Translations under genes and position numbers: made by a program | In this document: positions 55,325-62,120 of the stretch, piece after piece | Numbering within the stretch: position 1 is the stretch's first letter | Layout of the letters: the number at the start of each line of letters is the position of its first letter | Notes under the pieces: model-generated | What the model was told of the DNA's origin: nothing | Database searches by the model: none | Seen by the model: the letters and a program-made list of their open reading frames with translations, nothing else | Origin: Prochlorococcus sp. AG-402-K16 | GTDB lineage: Bacteria; Cyanobacteriota; Cyanobacteriia; PCC-6307; Cyanobiaceae | Assembly (NCBI GenBank): GCA_003216795.1 | Contig: QCIH01000006.1 | Location: 28,389-92,388 of the forward strand | Length of the DNA stretch: 64,000 bases | Direction of reading: 5' to 3'

Positions 55325-57100
55325 ATGATAACCTCTGCCCAGACAAGTAATTCTAAATTGGCACAAACTAATAACAAGTTGACGGTTCAATCTCAAAACT
55401 TTGCGGATGATTCTTGTGCTATAAGATCTTTGGATTGGGATCGCAGTAGATTTGATATTGAATTTGGTTTAAGAAATGGAACTACTTACAATAGTTTTAT
55501 TATTAAAGGCGAGAAACTAGCAATTATTGATACTAGTCACGCAAAGTTCGAAGAATTATGGTTTGAAGAATTACTGAAAAAAGTAAATCCACAAGAAGTT
55601 GATTATTTAATTACAAGCCATACAGAACCTGATCATTCTGGTTTAATAGGTAATCTTTTAGAACTAAACGATAATATTACAGTAGTTGGATCAAAATTAG
55701 CCCTTAAATTTATTGAAGACCAAATACATATTCCCTTTAAGCGTCTAGAGGTTAAGAGTGGAGAGTTTTTAAATCTCGGAACTAATCCTAGTAGTGGTCT
55801 TGAACATAATATTGAATTCATAAGTGCACCAAATTTACATTGGCCAGATACTATATTTTCATATGATCACAGCACACATGTTCTCTATACATGCGATGCA
55901 TTTGGTCTCCATTATTGTTCTGACCAATTTTTTGACACTGATCAAAAGGAAATATACGAAGATTTCCGGTTTTATTACGATTGCCTTATGGGTCCAAACG
56001 CTAGAAGTGTTCTGCAGGCAATTAAAAGAATAGATAAGCTACCTGAGTTAAAAACAATAGCTGTTGGTCATGGGCCTTTGCTACATAATCAGGTCAATTT
56101 TTGGAAAGCGAAATATCTAGAATGGAGTAGCAATAAAAGCAAAGGTAATGATTTTGTGTCAGTCTGCTATATAAGCGACTATGGTTATTGCGATCGACTA
56201 AGTCAAGCGATATCTCATGGAATAAATAAAGCAGATGCACAGGTTCAATTAGTAGATTTAAGATCTTCTGACCCACAAGAATTAACAAGTTTAATTTCCG
56301 AATCAAAAGCAATAGTAATTCCTACATGGCCAGTGGACTCAGATAATGAATTAAAAGAATCTCTCGGTACTTTATTTGCAGCACTTAAACCAAAACAATT
56401 TACTGCAGTCTATGATGCATTTGGTGGAAATGATGAACCAATAGATTCCCTAGCAAATAAATTAAGAGAACTTGGCCAAAAAGAAGCTTTTTCCCCTCTA
56501 AGAGTTAGAAATATTCCAGATCCCATTGTTTATCAACAATTCGAAGAAGCTGGAACTGACTTGGGTCAATTGATCAATAAAAAGAAGAATATTGCCTCTA
56601 TGAAGAGCCTTGATTCAAATTTAGATAAAGCGTTAGGCAGATTAAGTGGAGGATTATATGTAGTAACAGCGAGCCAAGGGGAAGGTTCGACATTTAGACA
56701 AAGTGCAATGGTCGCAAGTTGGGTTAGTCAAGCAAGCTTTTCTCCACCAGGTATTACAGTTGCAGTAGCAAAAGATAGAGCTATTGAATCATATATGCAA
56801 GTTGGGAAAGGTTTTGTTGTGAATATCTTGAGAGAAGATAACTATCAAAAAATGTTCAGACATTTTTTAAAAAGATTTGCCCCTGGAGCCGATAGATTTG
56901 CGGATGTAGATGTAATTAGCAACATCGCTGAAGGAGGACCAGTTCTCTCAGATTCACTCGCCTTTTTAGATTGTAAAGTCAGTTCAAGACTGGAGACTCC
57001 AGACCATTGGATAATTTACGGAATTGTTGAAAATGGTAATGTTTCTGACTTATCATGTAAGACAGCTGTTCATCACAGAAAAGTTGCTAATCACTACTAA
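55325..57100 (+). CDS. flv3: Class C flavodiiron protein, Flv3 type (complete diiron site)
   Basis: A 591-residue protein: metallo-beta-lactamase-like diiron domain (about 35-265), flavodoxin domain (about 275-415) and flavin reductase-like domain (about 440-590), the three-domain layout of cyanobacteria. The diiron ligands His99-x-Glu101-x-Asp103-His104 are intact in SHTEPDHSG, with CDAFG and VGHGP for the rest. With Flv1 it reduces oxygen to water using photosystem I electrons. The flv1 partner is 2.6 kb away instead of adjacent. Confidence 0.92.
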   Translation: MITSAQTSNSKLAQTNNKLTVQSQNFADDSCAIRSLDWDRSRFDIEFGLRNGTTYNSFIIKGEKLAIIDTSHAKFEELWFEELLKKVNPQEVDYLITSHTEPDHSGLIGNLLELNDNITVVGSKLALKFIEDQIHIPFKRLEVKSGEFLNLGTNPSSGLEHNIEFISAPNLHWPDTIFSYDHSTHVLYTCDAFGLHYCSDQFFDTDQKEIYEDFRFYYDCLMGPNARSVLQAIKRIDKLPELKTIAVGHGPLLHNQVNFWKAKYLEWSSNKSKGNDFVSVCYISDYGYCDRLSQAISHGINKADAQVQLVDLRSSDPQELTSLISESKAIVIPTWPVDSDNELKESLGTLFAALKPKQFTAVYDAFGGNDEPIDSLANKLRELGQKEAFSPLRVRNIPDPIVYQQFEEAGTDLGQLINKKKNIASMKSLDSNLDKALGRLSGGLYVVTASQGEGSTFRQSAMVASWVSQASFSPPGITVAVAKDRAIESYMQVGKGFVVNILREDNYQKMFRHFLKRFAPGADRFADVDVISNIAEGGPVLSDSLAFLDCKVSSRLETPDHWIIYGIVENGNVSDLSCKTAVHHRKVANHY

Positions 57101-57230
57101 GTCATTATTTTTGTAAATTTCGTACAAATCCATTGTAATAACTAGTATTAAGCAGTGTTACCTTAGAGTGGAAAATTAGTTTAAAAAATAGTATAACTCA
57201 AGTCATAGAAAGGGATTTTGCTGAATTAAT

Positions 57231-57248
57231 AGTTGAAAATTAGTTGAA
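57231..57248. repeat. AGTTGAAA-type repeat, left end of the flv islet
   Basis: AGTTGAAAATTAGTTGAA. The related AGTTGAAAGTCAGTTGAA occurs at 59669-59686 (16 of 18 identical, same orientation). The two nearly bracket the small-gene patch between flv3 and flv1. The match is short and in AT-rich DNA, so a role as an insertion scar is only a suggestion. Confidence 0.4.
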
Positions 57249-57295
57249 TTTCGATCCCCCATCTAAGGCAAATATTTGTGAGAAAAAACTGAAGA

Positions 57296-57541
57296 ATGAA
57301 TCAATCAAACATGCAAATTGATTTAAAAAATATCGAAGGAATTAAAAACTTTGTTGACGAAGGTGGATATGATATTGAGAAAATTCTTTCAGTTCTTATC
57401 AGGATCAATTTGGGAAATGGAGACAATACTAAACAAAATGAATTAGATGCTTACAGAGTCGCAAAACTCAAAGCAAACCAAATTCATAAGAGATTTCGAC
57501 TAAATGATAGTGCTGGAAGAGTTTTGGATCTATTTAGTTAA
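57296..57541 (+). CDS. Hypothetical protein, 81 aa, downstream of flv3
   Basis: A soluble small protein (IDLKNIEGIKNFVDEGGYDIEKILSVLIRINLGNGDN ... AKLKANQIHKRFRLNDSAGRVLDLF), mostly helical. ATG start after an AT-rich 195-base gap. I know no family. It is the first gene of the patch that separates the flavodiiron pair. Confidence 0.6.
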   Translation: MNQSNMQIDLKNIEGIKNFVDEGGYDIEKILSVLIRINLGNGDNTKQNELDAYRVAKLKANQIHKRFRLNDSAGRVLDLFS

Positions 57542-57622
57542 AAATATTTAAATCAGATCTTTTTGTATAAAACCGATATTACTTTTTAAGTGGTTGAAGT
57601 TGCGTTAGGAAAATTATCTTAA

Positions 57623-57955
57623 TTAGTTCATCTGAATCCCATTTAACCATTTGCCATATGTTATATCTCCATTTGCTTGGGTAAAAGTACATGTTCCATT
57701 AAACTTACCATTAACAAAATCTCCTACATATTTATCCCCATTTAACCAACTATAAGTACCTGTACCATTAAACTTACCATTAACAAAATCTCCCACATAT
57801 TTATCCCCATTTGGTAGCAATAAACTACCTTTGCTAGTTCTTCTGCTTATAGCAACTAAATTTTTATACGGAAGGGCATATGCATTTTTCCCAATTCCTA
57901 AGTTAGTTAAAAAGAGAGAGGTCAACAAAAAAGAAATTGGTATCCTAAACCTCAT
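57623..57955 (-). CDS. Secreted MORN-repeat protein
   Basis: A 110-residue protein with an N-terminal signal peptide or anchor (ISFLLTSLFLTNLGIGKNAYA). MORN motifs follow: LPNGDKYVGDFVNGKFNGTGTYSW, LNGDKYVGDFVNGKFNGTCTFTQ, then a shortened GDITYGKWLNG. Two repeats are identical over 15 residues and nearly so in DNA (48 bases with one mismatch at 57696 and 57765, period 69). MORN hairpins often bind membranes or proteins; the target is unknown. Confidence 0.82.
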   Translation of the reverse strand: MRFRIPISFLLTSLFLTNLGIGKNAYALPYKNLVAISRRTSKGSLLLPNGDKYVGDFVNGKFNGTGTYSWLNGDKYVGDFVNGKFNGTCTFTQANGDITYGKWLNGIQMN

Positions 57956-58322
57956 TAATAAAAAATCCGAATCAAAAAAAGTGTAACAATATATACCAAA
58001 AAATGAGTGAGAGCATCATAAGAACATGTATAAATACTTATGAATATGAGATCTAAAACCACCTATGAAGTGCTTTATTATCGTTGATTATTAACTCATG
58101 TAAATAGAGTACGGGTACGCAAAAGAATTATATTTTTTTGTATAAATAACTCTGTCAGGTTTGATTGAGATGTTTTTGGTACTGAAGTCCTTAAAGATAC
58201 TTCAAAGAGATTATTTAAGAGATTTTAGATTTTAAATATGTTTATAAATATTGTTAAGCAATATAGTTCAAGACCGTAATAGATAAGCAAAGACAGTTCA
58301 CACCATTACAAACAGAATAAAG
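57956..58322. other. 367-base gap upstream of the small ORF pair
   Basis: No convincing gene on either strand. The gap contains three exact TATAAATA octamers in plus orientation (58029, 58141, 58243). TATAAATA is the consensus of T4-like phage late promoters, but the same word also occurs in ordinary AT-rich gaps of this window (32134, 41570). A small structured RNA cannot be excluded. Confidence 0.45.
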
Positions 58323-58547
58323 ATGCAGCAAATTTTAGACACCAGAGATGCCGTTAGGCAAACCGCCGAAGGTGGTTTCCATAGAGTCCTTCGTAAGAAT
58401 GTTTCATACAACAAATACGAGGATCATATTCAGAAGATTGAAAAAGACCTGGAGAAGAAACACCGATTAGGATATTCTGCATTGGTTAAGTTTCTGATTC
58501 TGAAAGAAGGCCAACAACAGTTTGGAATTCCATTTATGGCATCATGA
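58323..58547 (+). CDS. Hypothetical protein, 74 aa, with atypical codon use
   Basis: A charged helical protein (RDAVRQTAEGGFHRVLRKNVSYNKYEDHIQKIEKDLEKKHRLGYSALVKFLILKEGQQQFGIPFMAS). Its codons (GCC, CGA, CTG, AAG, CAG) are richer in G and C than its neighbours. The stop overlaps the next start as ATGA, a coupling arrangement typical of phage and compact operons. No family is recognised; transfer from a phage is an inference. Confidence 0.6.
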   Translation: MQQILDTRDAVRQTAEGGFHRVLRKNVSYNKYEDHIQKIEKDLEKKHRLGYSALVKFLILKEGQQQFGIPFMAS

Positions 58548-58693
58548 TGATTAACATAAATCTCAACAAGGTTGATGAAACAAAGATGAGAGAAGTAATG
58601 AGAAAGGATCGCAGACCGTTTACACAGTTAGAGATAAAACAATGGTTTTTGGATCAATTAAATCGGTCATATATAAGGAAACTTATTCAGTAG
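58544..58693 (+). CDS. 49-aa small protein coupled to the 74-aa ORF
   Basis: ATG at 58544 overlaps the previous TGA; the stop is TAG at 58691-58693. The product begins MMININLNKVDETKMREVMR and ends WFLDQLNRSYIRKLIQ, a basic helical peptide. Below the ORF-track cutoff. The overlap and similar codon use suggest one transcription unit with the 74-aa gene. Confidence 0.6.
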   Translation: MMININLNKVDETKMREVMRKDRRPFTQLEIKQWFLDQLNRSYIRKLIQ

Positions 58694-58706
58694 ATCAATA
58701 AATTCA

Positions 58707-58834
58707 TTAATAATGCGGAGGTTCTGATTCCTCTGGAGGTGAATAGTTATCCTCATCATTACTTTTTGTCTTTTTTCAGAAATACTCTTCGGATGGATCT
58801 AATCCATCATTATCGTAATTCCGTTCTTTCCCAT
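58707..58834 (-). pseudogene. Possible degenerate small gene with in-frame TGA
   Basis: One minus-strand frame reads GKERNYDNDGLDPSEEYF, a TGA stop (58776-58778), then KKTKSNDEDNYSPPEESEPP and HY before TAA at 58707. Both parts are protein-like and acidic, as if a TGG-to-TGA change had split a small gene. No start codon is in frame; the only nearby ATG (58832-58834) is out of frame by one base. It may be a decayed gene or chance. Confidence 0.4.
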
Positions 58835-58862
58835 TTAAAAATCAAGAAAAATTAATGGTCTT

Positions 58863-58967
58863 TTATTCTTTACCTTTAAATAAATCAACTTTAATATCAA
58901 AAGTAACCACTACTCCAATGCTTATAAGCAGTAATCCAATCGCAATTTGAGGTGAAGGTAAAACCAT
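58863..58967 (-). CDS. 34-aa single-helix membrane peptide
   Basis: ATG at 58967 to TAA at 58863. The sequence has a hydrophobic core (IAIGLLLISIGVVVTFDI) and a charged tail (KVDLFKGKE). This is a typical layout for a small membrane protein, but it is short enough that chance is possible. No family is recognised. Confidence 0.45.
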   Translation of the reverse strand: MVLPSPQIAIGLLLISIGVVVTFDIKVDLFKGKE

Positions 58968-59060
58968 ATAAAACTCATTTGCAGTAACCCTATCGAATCC
59001 AATCAAGCATTGATGAAAGATTGAGTAATATTAATTCTGAACAAAAAAACACATTTAAAT

Positions 59061-59255
59061 ATGACAAACATAGAAAATGATCTTGATATTTATTACGCAG
59101 TAGGAAATGCAAATACTCAAAGACAAGAAAATGAAATTGCCGCAATTATGAAAAAACGTAATTCTGCGGGTTGGAAGTTAATCTCAACAAGCACTGCGAT
59201 AGTAGATACTAAAAACCAATTTTCAAATCTTTATCTATTTTGGGAAAAGAAATAG
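59061..59255 (+). CDS. DUF4177-like small protein, 64 aa
   Basis: The pattern YYAVGNANTQRQENEIAAIMKKRNSAGWKLISTSTAI ... NLYLFWEKK matches small DUF4177-like proteins: a strand, a helix, the GWKL turn, and a final aromatic strand. Such proteins are common in bacteria and phages, with no known function. The 3' end overlaps the convergent Cys-rich ORF. Confidence 0.65.
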   Translation: MTNIENDLDIYYAVGNANTQRQENEIAAIMKKRNSAGWKLISTSTAIVDTKNQFSNLYLFWEKK

Positions 59256-59425
59256 TAATTAATACTGTAGATATTTGGCACCTTATTCCAGTAAATTAAA
59301 AACATCAGAAACTCCTCACACACTAATTTCTGATAAGTAAACATCCTTTTCTCTAAATTAGGGTGTTTTTTTATTGCCATAAATCCCTTAATGCACAACT
59401 GGCACATGTGACAGTTAAGTAACAT
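59231..59425 (-). CDS. Cys-rich small protein (CHMCQLC), about 64 aa
   Basis: The track starts at a GTG (59443), but ATG 59423-59425 is better: it has GAGG eight bases upstream and gives MLLNCHMCQLCIKGFMAIKK. The CHMCQLC cluster could bind metal or form disulfides. The later part (NLEKRMFTYQKLVCEEFLMFL) is helical. It overlaps the end of the DUF4177-like gene. No family is recognised. Confidence 0.55.
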   Translation of the reverse strand: MLLNCHMCQLCIKGFMAIKKHPNLEKRMFTYQKLVCEEFLMFLIYWNKVPNIYSINYYFFSQNR

Positions 59426-59474
59426 TCCATTTCCCTCTTCCACGGAAAAGAAAAATATGGCATAGTTTATTCAC

Positions 59475-59567
59475 GTGTGAAGGAGTGGTTTTACTGATAC
59501 AGTGGAAACAAGGAAACACTTGATTTAGTAAAACCTTAAAGGACCCTTAGTAATAAGGGTCTTTTTT
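59475..59567 (+). ncRNA. yfr2: Yfr2-family small RNA
   Basis: A perfect nine-base stem GGTTTTACT/AGTAAAACC (59487-59495 with 59527-59535) encloses a loop with the doubled motif GGAAACAAGGAAACA, the hallmark of the cyanobacterial Yfr2-Yfr5/Yfr10 family. A Rho-independent terminator follows directly. The 5' end is approximate. These abundant RNAs are thought to act through the unpaired GGAAACA motif on mRNAs. Which numbered member this is cannot be decided. Confidence 0.88.
59542..59567 (+). terminator. Terminator of the Yfr2-type RNA
   Basis: Seven-base stem GACCCTT/AAGGGTC (59542-59548 with 59555-59561), loop AGTAAT, then a TTTTTT run (59562-59567). It ends the small RNA upstream of flv1. 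Confidence 0.9.
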
Positions 59568-59668
59568 AATGCGTAATCACTACATGCGAATAATGACCAA
59601 TAGGGAATCTGTGTGGGTATAATTAACGGATTAAAAGATTTTCCAGAACATAGAATGTTTAGGTCGGC

Positions 59669-59686
59669 AGTTGAAAGTCAGTTGAA
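59669..59686. repeat. AGTTGAAA-type repeat, right end of the flv islet
   Basis: AGTTGAAAGTCAGTTGAA, paired with 57231-57248. It lies 66 bases before the flv1 start. Confidence 0.4.
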
Positions 59687-59751
59687 AACTTTTTCTAGTT
59701 CAGTGCAGGACTAGAAAGTTTATATTCACTATTAGAAAATAAGTCTTTGAA

Positions 59752-61554
59752 ATGTCAGATATTAATATTGGCATACTTGCAGAAAATCAAAATTTAGCAG
59801 AATTCGAAATTACTGAAAATTTTTCTTGTGTAAGATTCTTAGACCAAAATAAAGAAAGATTTGAACTTGAATTTAACCTTGAAAAAGGAACCTCTTTTAA
59901 TACTTTTTTCATTAGAAGTAATAAGGAACTTTTTATTATTCATCCACCTGAAAAACAATATTTAGATTCGTTTAATAAAGTAATTTCTAGGTTTTGCGAT
60001 CAATTTAAATTAGGTAAAATCAACTTCATTTCTGGTCACATTAATCCCCAAATTATTGAAACTATAAAAAATATAAGTACCCAATTTCAAAACACAACTA
60101 TTACTTGCTCTAATCCAGGTTATAAACTTATTAGCGAACTTTGGAATCAAAGAAATCCTACCTTAAAAAACTTTATTGAAATTCAATTACCTGAAATAAA
60201 CATAATCAAAAAAGAACTTAATTTAGAATTAGATAACATTTCACTAGAGTTAATTCCTATTCCAACAGCACGTTGGCCAGGTGGCCTTATAATTTATGAA
60301 CGTAATCAAGAAATACTTCTTAGTGAAAAAATTTTCTCTGCACATATTGCATCTAAATATTGGTCTGAAACAAATCGAGTTAGTACAGAAATTGATAGGA
60401 AACATTTTTATGATTGCTTGATGGCACCAATGTCTAATCAAGTAGTATCAATAACTGAAAAAATTGCAGATTATGACATTAAAACTATTGCACCATTACA
60501 TGGTCCCGCGATCGAATATAGCTTAAAAAGCTTTTTAAATGACTATATTAGATGGGGAGAGAATATCTCAACCAATAATCATAAGATCGCTCTGATATAT
60601 GCAAGTGCATATGGAAACACAGCCTCAATAGGTGATGCATTGGCTAAAGGGATAAATAGAACCGCCGTAGAAGTTGAAAGTATTAATTGTGAATTTACAC
60701 CTAATGATGTACTTGTAAAATCCATCCAAAATGCTGATGGATATTTAATAGGTTCACCCACATTGGGTGGTCACGCCCCAACTCCAATAGTTAGTGCACT
60801 AGGAACATTGTTAGCAGAGGGTAATAGAGATAAACCAGTGGGAATTTTTGGCAGTTTTGGCTGGAGCGGAGAAGCTATAGATTTGCTTGAAACAAAATTA
60901 AAAGATGGTGGCTTTAAGTTTAGTTTTGACCCTATTAGGATTAAATTCAGTCCAAATAAACCAAAAATTAAAGAGTTAGAAGAAATAGGAACTCACTTTG
61001 GAAGAAAAATTATAAAAAAAGCAAAGAAAAAACCCAGAAAATCAGATACTGGAATGATTACAAGTAAAACGGATCCAAAGCTACAAGCTCTTGGAAGAGT
61101 AATTGGTTCACTTTGTGTCCTTACAGCCTCTAAAGGCAAAGATGAGAATAATATCAAAGGAGCCATGCTTGCATCTTGGGTTAGTCAAGCAAGTTTTTCT
61201 CCGCCTGGGTTAAGTATTGCAGTAGCAAAAGATAGATCGGTAGAGTCTCTTCTGCAAATAGGAGATTCATTCGCATTAAATATTCTTAGTGAAAAAGATT
61301 TTAAAGAACCTTTGAAAAGATTTACAAAGCCCTTTGCACCTGGAGAAGATAGATTTAAAGGGATAAATATTGAATTAACTCCTAATGAACAGATCATCAT
61401 TCCTGAATCGCTCGCATGGTTAGATGCTTCTGTAAAAGAGAGAATGGAATGTGGAGATCATTGGGTAATTTACGCCGAAGTACTACACGGTAATATACTA
61501 AAATCCGATAGCCTAACGGCAGTTCATCACCGTAAAACAGGTGCTAACTATTAA
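59752..61554 (+). CDS. flv1: Class C flavodiiron protein, Flv1 type (degenerate diiron site)
   Basis: A 600-residue protein with the same three domains as Flv3. The diiron signature is lost: the region equivalent to HxExDH reads GHINPQII, and the later ligands are replaced (TARWPGG, SEKIFSAH). This is the known state of Flv1/Flv2-type partners, which work as heterodimers with Flv3/Flv4. The flavodoxin (about 285-425) and flavin reductase domains look intact. Confidence 0.92.
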   Translation: MSDINIGILAENQNLAEFEITENFSCVRFLDQNKERFELEFNLEKGTSFNTFFIRSNKELFIIHPPEKQYLDSFNKVISRFCDQFKLGKINFISGHINPQIIETIKNISTQFQNTTITCSNPGYKLISELWNQRNPTLKNFIEIQLPEINIIKKELNLELDNISLELIPIPTARWPGGLIIYERNQEILLSEKIFSAHIASKYWSETNRVSTEIDRKHFYDCLMAPMSNQVVSITEKIADYDIKTIAPLHGPAIEYSLKSFLNDYIRWGENISTNNHKIALIYASAYGNTASIGDALAKGINRTAVEVESINCEFTPNDVLVKSIQNADGYLIGSPTLGGHAPTPIVSALGTLLAEGNRDKPVGIFGSFGWSGEAIDLLETKLKDGGFKFSFDPIRIKFSPNKPKIKELEEIGTHFGRKIIKKAKKKPRKSDTGMITSKTDPKLQALGRVIGSLCVLTASKGKDENNIKGAMLASWVSQASFSPPGLSIAVAKDRSVESLLQIGDSFALNILSEKDFKEPLKRFTKPFAPGEDRFKGINIELTPNEQIIIPESLAWLDASVKERMECGDHWVIYAEVLHGNILKSDSLTAVHHRKTGANY

Positions 61555-61571
61555 ATTTATTTATCTAATTT

Positions 61572-62096
61572 ATGACTGAAACAAAAGATCTAATAATCAT
61601 TACAGCTAGTTGTGGTAAAAATCTAGAACTTTCTGAAAAATTTCTTAAAAAAAGTAATGAACTTAAAATAAATTCTGAAATTTTAGATCTTACTACTCTT
61701 GATATTCCATTATTTAATCCAAGAATTCACAGCAAAGAAAATATCCCAAATGAAATAGAAGAATTAAAAAAAAAGCTTTTTAAGATCGAAAGGTGGGTGA
61801 TTTGTGCGCCTGAATATAATGGATCTATACCTCCCATTCTCTCCAACTTCATAGCATGGCTTTCTATTTCGGGAGATGACTTTAGGAATTTATTTAATGG
61901 TCAACCGATTGCAATTGCAACATTTTCTGGTGGCATAGGGTTAGAACTACTGACCTCATTACGAATTCAATTAGTGCATTTAGGAAGTCAAGTATTAGGA
62001 AGACAACTTTTGTCATCATATAGTAAACCTATAGATACAAAAACTATTGAAGATATTATTCAAAGACTTTTACAAATGAAAAAATTAAAAACATAA
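61572..62096 (+). CDS. NADPH-dependent FMN reductase family protein
   Basis: A 174-residue flavodoxin-like protein. ITASCGKNLELSEKF is the phosphate loop, WVICAPEYNGSIPPILSNFIAWLS contains the PEYNxSxPxxLKN-type motif of the family, and ATFSGGIG the third loop. It lies 17 bases after flv1 and is probably co-transcribed, so it could supply reduced flavin or NAD(P)H electrons to the flavodiiron pair. Confidence 0.88.
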   Translation: MTETKDLIIITASCGKNLELSEKFLKKSNELKINSEILDLTTLDIPLFNPRIHSKENIPNEIEELKKKLFKIERWVICAPEYNGSIPPILSNFIAWLSISGDDFRNLFNGQPIAIATFSGGIGLELLTSLRIQLVHLGSQVLGRQLLSSYSKPIDTKTIEDIIQRLLQMKKLKT

Positions 62097-62120
62097 ACTT
62101 TTAATAACTAAAAATTAACC

